A stretch of 62,436 nucleotides of DNA from an uncultured Eubacteriales bacterium (GTDB taxonomy: Bacteria; Bacillota; Clostridia; Oscillospirales; Oscillospiraceae): positions 1 to 62,436 of the forward strand of contig OMTF01000033.1 in NCBI GenBank assembly GCA_900313925.1. Reading direction: 5' to 3'. Below are positions 24,642 to 32,878 of this stretch, piece after piece (position 1 is the first letter of the stretch; every line of letters begins with the position of its first letter). The position numbers and the translations under genes were made by a program. The notes under the pieces are model-generated. The model worked only from the letters and a program-made list of their open reading frames with translations, searched no databases and was not told the origin of the DNA.

Positions 24642-27359
24642 ATGACTTTCGAGAATGTGCGCTTCAAGGGAACCTTCCGCAGCTATCAGCAGAAAATCCT
24701 CAACCGAGCTGAACCGTATATGCAGGACGGTCGGATCCATATTGTCGCTGCGCCGGGCAGCGGCAAAACCATTCTCGGTCTGGAGCTGATCCGGCGCCTG
24801 GGCAAGCCCTGCCTCATTCTCTCTCCCACCACCGCCATCCGCCAGCAGTGGGCGGATCGCTTTGAAGAAATGTTTCTTCCGCAGGGGCAATCCGTTGATT
24901 CGTATTTTTCCTTCGATCTTCGCCGCCCGGCCCTGTTTACCTCCATAACTTTTCAGGCACTGCACGCGGCGATGCGGCAGCTGAAGCTTACGGACGGAGA
25001 GGATACGGCGGATTTTACGGACTTTGAGCTGGCTAAGACACTACGCAGTGCCGGCATCGGCACGGTCTGTATGGACGAGGCGCATCACCTCCGCAGCGAC
25101 TGGCAGAACTCGCTGGAACGATTTCTTTCCGGCATGGGAAGCGGCCTCATGCGCATTTCTCTCACCGCCACGCCGCCCTACGATGCATCCGCCGCTGAAT
25201 GGGCGCATTATATCACAACCTGCGGAGAAATTGACGACGAAATCTTCGTCCCCGAGCTTGTCTGCGAGGGAACACTGTGCCCCCACCAGGATTATGTGTA
25301 TTTCAGTGATCCGTCTCCCGAAGAGCAGGCCCTGTTTCGCAGCTATCGCAGCCAGGCCTGGGAAGCTGCGGAAAAGATCGCCGGCATGGCCGGCCTGAGC
25401 GAGGTTCTCGACCGGCTTTCCCAGCAGCGGAAAGAGCGGGCGCTTCCGGAGGAATATTATGCGCGAGCCCGGGAATACGCCGCTTTGCTGGCGTACGCCA
25501 GAGCCGGTGATGTACCGGTCGATGAAGAACTGATAAAGCTCCTGGGCGGGGAGCGGCGCCTTCCCCGCTGGAGCCTTGCTGCAGCGGAAACTGCGCTCAA
25601 CCTTCTGCTGGAGCTTCTGGAAAACGGAAGTGCGGAATGGCAGAAGGACCGCAGAGAACTTGTTTCCTATCTTATCCGAATGGGCCTATACGAACGGCGC
25701 AAAGTACAGCTGGATCTCAATGATTCCCTGCGCCGCAGACTCGCGGCTTCGGTGGGAAAGCTTGCCGGCATCACGGAAATTGCCGACAGCGAATACCGGA
25801 ATCTGGGGCGGGATCTGCGCATGGTCATCCTCACGGACTACATCAAGCGCGAGCAGCTGGAATCCGAGGAGGTGCCGTCGGAAATCAGCGTGGCAAGCAT
25901 TTTCCGGGCGCTGCAGGGCTGCGGCATCGGAATCCTTCCGGAGGGTGTGACGCAGAGCCGGGAAACCTGCGGTATTGGGATTCTCACCGGCTCCCTGATT
26001 CTGCTCCCCCTTACCTGCCGGCCGCAGGCAGCGCTTCTGGCTAACTACCGGGACGTTCCCTTCCGGGTCCGGGAAAGCCTGCGTTTCCCCGGCTACGGGT
26101 ATTTTGATTTCGGCCCCTCCAACAGCGTCAAGGTCGATATCGTCGGGCGTCTATTTGAGCGCGGGGAATTTCCGATTCTCATCGGTACGAAATCTCTTCT
26201 CGGGGAAGGGTGGGATTCCCCCTGCATCAACAGCCTCCTTCTCGCAAGCTTCGTCGGAAGCTTTGTAATGTCCAATCAAATGCGCGGCCGGGCAATCCGA
26301 ATTGATCGTCGGCATCCGGACAAGGTAGCCAATATCTGGCATCTGGTCGCGATCGACTCGCAGGATGATACGCTGCGGGCCATTCTGAACGGCAGCGACG
26401 CAGAATGGGAGATGCAGACCTCTCCGCCGGCCTCCGCCAGCGATTGGTCGGTTCTTGCACGCCGCTTCAAATGCTTTGTCGGCCCGAACTATTCCACCGG
26501 AAAAATTGAAAGCGGTCTGCGGCGGCTCTGCATCGAAGCGCCGCCGGACGGGGAAGAAGCGCTCCGGAATCAGAATGCGGACACCCTGCAGCGGGCTGCG
26601 AATCGAAGCAGCGTACAGTATATGTGGATTCAGAATGCCACTGCGACAGCCCAGCTTTATTGGGTTACCAAGGTCCCCCGGAGATCCCGGGTTCCGGTGT
26701 TTACCTATGAGGACCGGCTTCGCTTCGGGGGAGAAATCGTGCTCGGCACGGTTTCCATCGCCTTGCTGAGCCAGTTCTGGAGCACCCTCTTCCATTCCGG
26801 CAGCTCCCTCGGGGGCTGGCTTGTCAGTTTCGTGGCTTTCCTGTCCGTATGGGCGCTGGGAGCACAGCTATTCTATATCGGACGAAACGGTTCCGCCATG
26901 CAGTCCATCCGCGGGATGAGCGCGGCGGTTCTGGAAGCCCTTCGGGAGCGGAAGCTCATCGGAAGCAGCTGTATTCTCAAATCCGATGCGAACCCGGCGG
27001 AACGCCGGGTGGACCTGGCGCTGGAAAATGCCAGCGTCCGGGAGCAGAATCTTTTTCTTGCCGCCATGCGGGAGTTTTTCTCCCCCGTAGACAACCCCCG
27101 GTATGTTCTTGTGAAAAAAGGACTCTTTCGGCCGAACTACGCCGTTTCCTTTGCTGTCCCGGCAGTTCTTTCTCAGAACAAGGCTTCCGCAGAGTGTCTC
27201 CGGAAGCATGTGGAACACCGCATCGGGCCGGTTTCTCTTTTTTATACCCGCAGCAGCGACGGCCTGCAGGAACTGATGCGCTGCCGACGCAATTCCTTCC
27301 TCAACACGAAAAAATCTCTGGTAGAGGATGGACAGCACTATCGGAAGTTGGTTGCGTGA
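24642..27359 (+). CDS. Large SF2 DEAH-box helicase with membrane segments
   Basis: A 905-residue protein. Helicase motifs: Q-like SYQQKIL (about 14-20), Walker A APGSGKT (37-43), DEAH followed by H (145-149), TATPP (175-179), a long helical insert, then LLGEGWDSPCINSLLL and NQMRGRAIRIDRR (about 515-560, motifs V-VI). After the RecA domains the chain has two hydrophobic segments (about 697-715 and 726-745), then about 150 residues without a known domain. Resembles the ResIII/UvrB-like helicase group of restriction and defence systems, but no nuclease or methylase is adjacent and membrane attachment is unusual. Start: ATG at 24642 after AGAAAGGAAG. A hairpin-like sequence at about 27386-27425 may terminate it. 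Confidence 0.82.
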   Translation: MTFENVRFKGTFRSYQQKILNRAEPYMQDGRIHIVAAPGSGKTILGLELIRRLGKPCLILSPTTAIRQQWADRFEEMFLPQGQSVDSYFSFDLRRPALFTSITFQALHAAMRQLKLTDGEDTADFTDFELAKTLRSAGIGTVCMDEAHHLRSDWQNSLERFLSGMGSGLMRISLTATPPYDASAAEWAHYITTCGEIDDEIFVPELVCEGTLCPHQDYVYFSDPSPEEQALFRSYRSQAWEAAEKIAGMAGLSEVLDRLSQQRKERALPEEYYARAREYAALLAYARAGDVPVDEELIKLLGGERRLPRWSLAAAETALNLLLELLENGSAEWQKDRRELVSYLIRMGLYERRKVQLDLNDSLRRRLAASVGKLAGITEIADSEYRNLGRDLRMVILTDYIKREQLESEEVPSEISVASIFRALQGCGIGILPEGVTQSRETCGIGILTGSLILLPLTCRPQAALLANYRDVPFRVRESLRFPGYGYFDFGPSNSVKVDIVGRLFERGEFPILIGTKSLLGEGWDSPCINSLLLASFVGSFVMSNQMRGRAIRIDRRHPDKVANIWHLVAIDSQDDTLRAILNGSDAEWEMQTSPPASASDWSVLARRFKCFVGPNYSTGKIESGLRRLCIEAPPDGEEALRNQNADTLQRAANRSSVQYMWIQNATATAQLYWVTKVPRRSRVPVFTYEDRLRFGGEIVLGTVSIALLSQFWSTLFHSGSSLGGWLVSFVAFLSVWALGAQLFYIGRNGSAMQSIRGMSAAVLEALRERKLIGSSCILKSDANPAERRVDLALENASVREQNLFLAAMREFFSPVDNPRYVLVKKGLFRPNYAVSFAVPAVLSQNKASAECLRKHVEHRIGPVSLFYTRSSDGLQELMRCRRNSFLNTKKSLVEDGQHYRKLVA

Positions 27360-27554
27360 ATATCCGCCTTCTGCAGAAAGCAGCAGAAAAGGGAGCCGCT
27401 TATACCAAGCCGCTCCTCTTTTTATGTCCGGACGAAGTTTCTGCCGGACGTCTCGCGGCGCCCGGCAGAGAGGGGATTGATAAGTAGCAGGTAATAATAT
27501 TGCGGAACCGGATTTTATGCGAATTATGGTTCCGCGGCACCGGCGGTGCAGCGC

Positions 27555-27971
27555 TCAGAGCATGTTCTGCAGGAAGAAAAATGTCGTAAGAACGATGCAG
27601 CATATGGCTGCCGTTCCGGATATTTCCCGCACTGCATTATAGCCAGCGTGCCCTGTCTTCAGAACCCTGTCGTCTTCCACATAGACACGGTCGTCTTTTT
27701 CACCTTCCGCATAGCAGACCGAAACCGTTTCCCCGACACGCAGCGCTTTGTCGGAGGTATAGTAGGCGCCGGTCCGGCCGCTGGCCAGTTCGCCGTCCCG
27801 CAGGTAGGAAACCGTATAGTAAGTTTCCCCGTCGCTTTCTGTATGGACTTCATCGATGATGCCGCGCGTTTCCACCAGGTCCTTCTTATCTTCGCCGGCC
27901 GGATCCTTTACAATGAAGTGCACTGCAATGCAGAGCAGAGAGATTACGAAAAATACGGCGCTTGCTGTCAT
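27555..27971 (-). CDS. DUF3592-like membrane protein
   Basis: A 138-residue protein with a hydrophobic helix at each end (about 3-20 and 115-135) around an extracytoplasmic beta-rich core (TRGIIDEVHTESDGETYYTVSYL ... GETVSVCYAEGEKDDRVYVEDD). This is the layout of DUF3592 proteins, whose function is unknown. Start ATG at 27971 has GGAAAGGAAG upstream. It is a monocistronic minus-strand gene. Confidence 0.7.
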   Translation of the reverse strand: MTASAVFFVISLLCIAVHFIVKDPAGEDKKDLVETRGIIDEVHTESDGETYYTVSYLRDGELASGRTGAYYTSDKALRVGETVSVCYAEGEKDDRVYVEDDRVLKTGHAGYNAVREISGTAAICCIVLTTFFFLQNML

Positions 27972-28042
27972 CGAATTTCTTCCTTTCCTTGAATTTACTA
28001 TTCTTTTTTTAGAGTAGAATTATTAAAAATTGCTTAGAAACC

Positions 28043-28152
28043 TGTTGCAAATTTTTGAATATAAGCATTTTTGTGCGTCCTGCAGTTTTTTCTTTTCCTT
28101 CTCAATGAATTTTTCGTGTATTTTGTCCTTCTTCCTTCGCCTTTCCACGTGG
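28043..28152. repeat. Imperfect direct repeat, copy A
   Basis: About 100 bases resembling copy B at 28367-28461 in the same order: GTCCTGC (28077), TGAATTTTTCG (28106-28116), TTTTGTCCT (28121-28129) and GCCTTTCC. The offset to copy B is constant at 314-316 bases. Copy B lies over the abnormal 3' part of the truncated feoB. Confidence 0.6.
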
Positions 28153-28239
28153 TCGTCCAGGAAGTGTCCCGGGCGTTTGATACCGGAAGCTGCACGTCCT
28201 GCCCTGCAAGAACAGAACGGGCGGAGGCCCTGCATAAAG

Positions 28240-28292
28240 CAGCCATGGATTCCGGGCGGGTTACGAACCGCGCGTTCCGAAATCCATGGCTG
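28240..28292. repeat. Perfect 12-base inverted repeat
   Basis: CAGCCATGGATT (28240-28251) and AATCCATGGCTG (28281-28292) are exact inverted copies, with a smaller GC-rich inverted pair inside the loop. There is no T tract. It lies between the two direct repeat copies and could be a remnant of a mobile sequence or a structured RNA. Confidence 0.55.
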
Positions 28293-28352
28293 ACATTGTT
28301 GGAAGATCAAAAGGTTTGCTGCGGCGATTAGCACCGCAATAATGTAGAAGGC

Positions 28353-28499
28353 TTAGTTTTCTGCGCAATTTTTAAATCCAGGCAATTTGCATGTCCTGCG
28401 GTTTTTCTCTTCCTCCCCTTGAATTTTTCGCATGTTTTGTCCTCCACGCCTTTCCGCGGGGCAGTTCGGGTTGCCCGCCAGGGCAATTTTTATACTCAT
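28353..28499 (-). pseudogene. feoB: feoB truncated inside the Walker A motif
   Basis: After a normal ribosome site (GGAAGGAG) and ATG at 28499 the peptide reads MSIKIALAGNPNC, exactly the start of the ferrous-iron permease FeoB, whose G1 motif continues GNPNCGKTTLFN. Here the sequence changes right after the Cys into PAERRGGQ and an unrelated Lys/Arg/Glu-rich tail, stopping after 48 residues. The GTPase and all membrane segments are missing. The break coincides with the start of direct repeat copy B, suggesting a deletion or insertion event. It follows two feoA genes in the expected feoAAB order. Confidence 0.82.
28367..28461. repeat. Imperfect direct repeat, copy B
   Basis: Second copy of the sequence at 28043-28152; matching blocks are GTCCTGC (28393-28399), TGAATTTTTCG (28420-28430) and TTTTGTCCT (28435-28443). 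Its outer edge coincides with the point where feoB loses homology. Confidence 0.6.
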
Positions 28500-28551
28500 G
28501 CTCTTTCTCCTTCCGCAGCCGGTGCTGAAGGATCGGCTGCCAATTTGTTTT

Positions 28552-28779
28552 TCAGGGCATTTCCAGAACAGCTGCGTCCTGCTTGCGCAGGGACAGCTCA
28601 TAGCCCCTGACAGTGATCTCCACCGGATCTCCCAGGGGAGCGGCCTTACGGACATATATCTGCGTGCCTTTCGTGATGCCCATATCCATAATGCGGCGCT
28701 TCAGAGCCCCGGTTCCATGGATCTTCATCACCGTTGCAGTTGTCCCGATCGGCACATCCCTCAGTGTTTCACATTCCAT
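28552..28779 (-). CDS. feoA: FeoA-domain protein (first copy)
   Basis: A 75-residue SH3-like FeoA protein that assists FeoB in ferrous-iron uptake on the cytoplasmic side. Family phrases: LRDVPIGTTATVMKIHG, LKRRIMDMGITKGTQIYVRKAAPLGDPVEITVRGYELSLRK. It lies 52 bases upstream of the truncated feoB and about 100 bases downstream of a second feoA, so it belonged to an intact feo operon. Without a permease here it may be non-functional, or may serve a FeoB encoded elsewhere. Confidence 0.93.
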   Translation of the reverse strand: MECETLRDVPIGTTATVMKIHGTGALKRRIMDMGITKGTQIYVRKAAPLGDPVEITVRGYELSLRKQDAAVLEMP

Positions 28780-28882
28780 GCCTCCTTTGTTCCCCGGCTG
28801 CCTTACGCGGTCGGTTTGAATCTGCTTAAAAGTAGTTTATTTTAACTGCTGTTTGATATCGCTAACTTTTGTGTAAAAAAAC

Positions 28883-29188
28883 TCAAAGGAGCTTTACCTG
28901 CACTTTCGCCGCTAGGCCTGCCGTCAGCGCAAGCCGCGATTGCTTCAGGCTGACGATCCGGCTGCCGTCCGTCTGTCCGGACAGAACCTCTATTACACTT
29001 CCCGGGACAAAACCAAGATCCTCCAGATGTTTTTTTACCGCATCGGAACCGTGCACGCCTGTAACAAGTGCTTTTTCCCCCGGCTGCATCGCGGACAGCG
29101 GAAGGGGCGGCCATCGGCGTTCCCCTGTTTTTTCCTGCGCGTTTTTCGCCCGAACGCTCCTATCATGCATTTCCATTACCGTGTCCAT
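28883..29188 (-). CDS. feoA: FeoA-domain protein (second copy, N-terminal extension)
   Basis: About 101 residues. The FeoA domain covers the C-terminal 70 (LSAMQPGEKALVTGVHG, VKKHLEDLGFVPGSVIEVLSGQTDGSRIVSLKQSRLALTAGLAAKVQV). The N-terminal 30 residues are charged (MEMHDRSVRAKNAQEKTGERRW) and not part of the fold. The ATG at 29188 follows GGGGAG; a longer frame to 29239 has no ribosome site. It is first in the feo unit and is preceded by the AT-rich element at 29275-29298 shared with other iron genes. Confidence 0.9.
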   Translation of the reverse strand: MDTVMEMHDRSVRAKNAQEKTGERRWPPLPLSAMQPGEKALVTGVHGSDAVKKHLEDLGFVPGSVIEVLSGQTDGSRIVSLKQSRLALTAGLAAKVQVKLL

Positions 29189-29274
29189 AGAATTCCAGCT
29201 CCCCTGTATCGCAGCGCAATTTCCGGTTTTTTCTGCCAATAATAGGAATGATTAATTTCATTTATCATTAATGT

Positions 29275-29298
29275 ATTAAATTTAGTTTCATCTAATTT
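29275..29298 (-). promoter_or_regulatory. Putative iron-regulator operator upstream of feoA
   Basis: Minus-strand element beginning AAATTAGATGAA and ending ATTTAAT. It matches 19 of 24 positions of the element at 33810-33833 before the FeoB-associated gene and contains the inverted TTAG-six-CTAA. It is a candidate DtxR-type operator. Confidence 0.5.
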
Positions 29299-29343
29299 AC
29301 GTTCACCGTCTACACCGTTCGATTTTCTATGTCAATAGGCATC

Positions 29344-29382
29344 AAAAAATTATTCCGGGTCGGAAATTCCGGTCCGGAATAA
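29344..29382 (-). terminator. Terminator of the phospholipase D gene
   Basis: TTATTCCGG and CCGGAATAA form a nine-base-pair stem on the minus strand, followed by TTTTTT. It begins two bases after the stop codon. Confidence 0.88.
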
Positions 29383-29383
29383 C

Positions 29384-30805
29384 TCAGGTGAGATTTTTGA
29401 AAAGAAATACCAGCGGTGCGAGGACGGTGACAGTCCAGCGTCTTTTTGCTTTTGTGTGATGGCACTGTCGGATGTATGCCCGATAATCCGGGTTTTCTCT
29501 GTCTACGAGCAGAGAGTGCTCCAGATATCCCTGCTGCACGTTCTCCAGCTTTTCCGTAAAGGCAGGGCTTGCGACAGCAAGCAGAAGTTCCGTTTCGACC
29601 CAGGCTCCCCGGGGATCGAGGTTGTAGGAGCCTACAAAGGAAATCCGGTGATCGATGCTGTAGGATTTCGCGTGCAGCGCATTCGGTCCCGTATATTCCC
29701 ACAGCGCAATCCCGGAGGAACGGGTCGCTTTCCGATCGATGCGGCTGGCTGCCATGGCGATGGCATTCGGGGAAGCGTACATGGAATTTGTAAGAATTCG
29801 CTCGTCCATCTCCCTTTTTCCCAGACGGCGCATATGCCTGAATGTGTAAACATCCTGCATAATATACGGGGACTGAAAATACACACTGATCTGTGCATGA
29901 TCGAGCGCTTCAAACAAAGCCCGCTGAACAATCGGCCGCTTGGGGCCGGGGTTCGTATCCCCGTGTATAAAGTACAGCGCGTCCGCCGGATCCGCGTTCT
30001 CCTTCAGCTGGGAAATCGGATCCTCAAAAATCTCCGGGTGCGCCTGCCGGTAGTCTGCGTAGGCCTTTTTCAGCTCTTCCCGCAGCGCCGGGCTTTCGTC
30101 ATTGTCCTCCTGCCGGGCATGGGATACGCAGCGGCGCTGCAGGATGCTGTCCCGATAGGCACGGACGTCATAAAGCACGCAGTGCCGGTCTTCCGGATCC
30201 TCCCAGGATGCATTTTCGACCAGTACATCCCGGTCCAGCGCAACTAAGCCTTTGGCGTGCTCCGGATCCAGAAAGCGATCGCCCAGGTTGCGCCCGCCCA
30301 TCAGCAGGAAGCGGTTGTCCGCAATTATGTATTTATCGTGCATGCGCCCGTTAAAGGACCAGGGGCCGGGCTTGATGGGATTGTAGACCGAAACCTCGAT
30401 ATTGGGGTGTGCGTTCATTGCCCGGGCATAGCGGGCATGAAAGGCATTCAGACCGCCGTTAAAGCCGTCGGCTAGATACCGGATCCGGACGCCCCGGTCG
30501 GCCGCCTCCAGCATCGCTCCCAGAAGCACACGGGTGGAAACATCCATGTCCATGCCGTAATAAGCCATGTCCAGGGTGTCTTCTGCCGCCGCAATAAGCT
30601 GCAGCCGCACCCGGAGTCCCTCCTCCGGGCTTTCCACCAGCCGCACCGTATCCGGGCAGTGTTTTTTTCCGTCGTAGAGATCCGGCATCGGATAGCGGGG
30701 CGCAGACTTTCCCATCACGCGGGGAAACAGATAGTAAAGCCATGCAAAAACGGCGGTAAGAAGCAGATAAATATATAGTATGTACCGCAAGACCGTACCG
30801 AGCAT
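29384..30805 (-). CDS. Phospholipase D-family protein, cardiolipin synthase-like
   Basis: A 473-residue protein with an N-terminal membrane anchor (about 5-27) and two PLD catalytic motifs: MHDKYIIADN (His at about 156) and LHAKSYSIDHRISFVGSYNLDPRG (about 376). Both follow HxKxxxxD, so both half-sites are intact. Such enzymes join two phosphatidylglycerols into cardiolipin. One TM segment and sequence details such as GMDMDVSTRVLL also fit the YmdC/ClsC-like branch, which can use other lipid donors. Start ATG at 30805 has AAAGGAG. Monocistronic. Confidence 0.88.
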   Translation of the reverse strand: MLGTVLRYILYIYLLLTAVFAWLYYLFPRVMGKSAPRYPMPDLYDGKKHCPDTVRLVESPEEGLRVRLQLIAAAEDTLDMAYYGMDMDVSTRVLLGAMLEAADRGVRIRYLADGFNGGLNAFHARYARAMNAHPNIEVSVYNPIKPGPWSFNGRMHDKYIIADNRFLLMGGRNLGDRFLDPEHAKGLVALDRDVLVENASWEDPEDRHCVLYDVRAYRDSILQRRCVSHARQEDNDESPALREELKKAYADYRQAHPEIFEDPISQLKENADPADALYFIHGDTNPGPKRPIVQRALFEALDHAQISVYFQSPYIMQDVYTFRHMRRLGKREMDERILTNSMYASPNAIAMAASRIDRKATRSSGIALWEYTGPNALHAKSYSIDHRISFVGSYNLDPRGAWVETELLLAVASPAFTEKLENVQQGYLEHSLLVDRENPDYRAYIRQCHHTKAKRRWTVTVLAPLVFLFKNLT

Positions 30806-30992
30806 TCCCGAATCTCCTTTCCCGGCAGCCGGCGCTCCTGCGCGGCACGCCGCCGTGCGAGCTTACTTTATCCTAAAATGTCTTCCGCTCCCCCGTCCAT
30901 GAGCAAAATTTTGCATCTGCATCAGTCAGATTCCGGATTCTGCCCAGTTTTCGAGACCTCCTATTTTTTCTGACCGTTTGGTATATAAAAGC

Positions 30993-31048
30993 TTGTAATA
31001 CTTTTCACAAAGATTTATAATTGGCTTAATTTCAATAGAAACTATAAT
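30993..31048 (+). promoter_or_regulatory. Two tandem promoters before the TerB-N-like gene
   Basis: P1: TTGTAA (30993-30998), 17 bases, TATAAT (31016-31021). P2: TTGGCT (31021-31026), 16 bases, TATAAT (31043-31048). Both have consensus -10 boxes and point at the gene starting at 31074. Confidence 0.65.
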
Positions 31049-31073
31049 TTTTCCGCTTGGGGGGGTACAGGCG

Positions 31074-32069
31074 ATGACCGAAAATGCGAAAACCAATTCT
31101 ACATCCTCCGCTTCCGCTCCGACGTCCGACAGCGCCGACCGCTGTCTTGTCCATTCCTCCCTGCAGGGAATTGTCTGGATCGGGGACGGGGCGCAGCGGA
31201 ACTTTTTCGAAACGCCTCTGCATGTCCGTCTGGACGAAAACGGCGTCCATGCCGATGTGACCTTCGGACCTTCCGAGGCATCTGCTCTCTATGAAAGCCG
31301 CGGAGCCCGCTCCGGCACATCCCATCCCGCAAAGTCCGGGGTGCGGTTTACTCCGGAAATTCTGCGCTCTATTTCCATTGCGGATCTTTCCGGGAAGGAT
31401 CGAAGCGCCTATCTGTCCCTTCTTCTGGATCCCTACAACAGCAGCCGCTATATTAACTATGTATATGTTCTGTACGGCGGTCTCGAGCGTGCGCTGATGA
31501 GCACACCGTATGAGCAGGCTTATTCCGTAATTCAGCAGCTCATGCTGTGCTATTACGATCGGGACTTCCATGAAGCCGTATCCAATCTCCTGCTTTTTGC
31601 GGCGCTGTATTACCATCGGGCAGACTTTATTTCCCGCTACCGGGATGCGCTGGATAAGACGCACATCTACCGCTTTTCTCCGGACCTTTATCTGGCCTCC
31701 GCGCGTGCAACGGGCCTTTCCATTGGGGCGGAGGATCTCATCCGGCTGTATCGGATCTCGGGGATCGCAAAGCTCAACTATATAAAATTTTACCGTCCAA
31801 AGTTTAAACAGAATTTAGAAAATCTTCTTTCCGAGCGCTTTGGCCGATCCGAAATTTCCCTGTCGGCATACTGCGGGGAGATCGATCCGGAAAGTCTGCC
31901 CCGGTCGGAACTTCGAATTTTCTACAATCCTTCTGCGGAGCCCGGAACCATCACCCTGCCTCGCTATTCCCTCTGGCCGGAGTTCGTAAAGCGGCTAAAA
32001 GCGGATCTGATGGAGGCGGATGCCCGGTGCGATCGCGAATTTCGTCTTGTGTACGGTTATGAAGTCTGA
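31074..32069 (+). CDS. TerB-N-like domain protein
   Basis: A 331-residue soluble protein. Residues about 30-150 resemble the TerB N-terminal domain: a beta start (SSLQGIVWIGDGAQ) and then LSGKDRSAYLSLLLDPYNSSRYINYVYVLYGGLERALM, matching the TerB-N pattern of ...RAAYLxWL...IGYVFLYFYGLERRLL. The rest is helical, with an Arg/Lys-rich stretch (YRPKFKQNLENLLSERF) and no known domain. TerB-N proteins occur with tellurite-resistance/phage-stress modules and with ATPases or peptidases. Here the only partner is the unknown gene 27 bases downstream, which has the same GGGGGTAC-like leader before its start. Function unproven. Confidence 0.65.
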   Translation: MTENAKTNSTSSASAPTSDSADRCLVHSSLQGIVWIGDGAQRNFFETPLHVRLDENGVHADVTFGPSEASALYESRGARSGTSHPAKSGVRFTPEILRSISIADLSGKDRSAYLSLLLDPYNSSRYINYVYVLYGGLERALMSTPYEQAYSVIQQLMLCYYDRDFHEAVSNLLLFAALYYHRADFISRYRDALDKTHIYRFSPDLYLASARATGLSIGAEDLIRLYRISGIAKLNYIKFYRPKFKQNLENLLSERFGRSEISLSAYCGEIDPESLPRSELRIFYNPSAEPGTITLPRYSLWPEFVKRLKADLMEADARCDREFRLVYGYEV

Positions 32070-32096
32070 TATTCTTGCACTGCGGGGGTACTTGCT

Positions 32097-32750
32097 ATGG
32101 AACGATTCAACAAACGGTTTAACGATCTAACGGATACGTTTCTGGAAACAATCAAAGAGTTCACACCCAAGATTTTTGCTTACGACCCAGCCATCGCCCA
32201 GCCGGACATGGCTTTCGGATCGATTGCCGATCCGGCGGATATCCGGCTTCGCATCGGCGGCGCCACGGAGCGCGGCGTAAACTATGTATCCGCAATCACG
32301 GACCCGGCTTATGCACTGAAAACGGAAATCTGGCTTATCGGGCCGGATCTGAACGAGCTTTCCTCGGGAGCGCCCTACGGGCGCGTGACGCTGGTTAAGA
32401 TCGACGATACTGACTTCACTTCCCGGCAGCTCTACAACTATCTTGTGGACCTGACGCTGGTAAAGCAGAAGGTGCGCCCGCGTGGATTTTCCGTAGATTA
32501 TATTGAAGCGGCGCGCTTCGAGCGCGTTTCCGTCAGCGGAAAGGAACTGGACCAGGGTCTGCGCTTTGCGAACATCGGGGCCAGCTATATTCGGAAATTT
32601 CTGGAGAAGGAGCGGGTCAGCGCCGTCACGGAAATCTTCCTTACCGATCCCGCCTATGATTTTGACGCAGCCGAAGCATTGAAGCAGAAAGAGAATGGTC
32701 AGGTTCTCGCCGTGCGGGCCAATACGCTGAAGCCCGGCAACTTCCGTTAG
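32097..32750 (+). CDS. Conserved-looking soluble protein, unknown
   Basis: A 217-residue protein without signal peptide or membrane segments. It has a helical start (MERFNKRFNDLTDTFLETIKEF) and an alpha/beta body (AYALKTEIWLIGPDLNELSSG, YGRVTLVKIDDTDFTSRQLYNYLVDLTLV). I cannot assign a family. Its tight spacing to the TerB-N-like gene and the terminator directly after it define a two-gene operon, so the two products probably act together. Confidence 0.6.
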   Translation: MERFNKRFNDLTDTFLETIKEFTPKIFAYDPAIAQPDMAFGSIADPADIRLRIGGATERGVNYVSAITDPAYALKTEIWLIGPDLNELSSGAPYGRVTLVKIDDTDFTSRQLYNYLVDLTLVKQKVRPRGFSVDYIEAARFERVSVSGKELDQGLRFANIGASYIRKFLEKERVSAVTEIFLTDPAYDFDAAEALKQKENGQVLAVRANTLKPGNFR

Positions 32751-32755
32751 GAAAA

Positions 32756-32789
32756 GCCGCCGGCAAACCCGGGTTCGCCGGCGGCCTTT
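32756..32789 (+). terminator. Terminator of the TerB-N-like operon
   Basis: GCCGCCGGC and GCCGGCGGC form a strong stem around a 12-base loop, followed by CTTTCCC, a weak T tract. Confidence 0.7.
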
Positions 32790-32878
32790 CCCGTCCCGCG
32801 CTTGCCTTGCGGCAGCGCGGCTTTTGTTTTTCATTCGGTCCGTCCGGACTTTCCGTCGTGCTGAAAGGAGCGTTTCCC

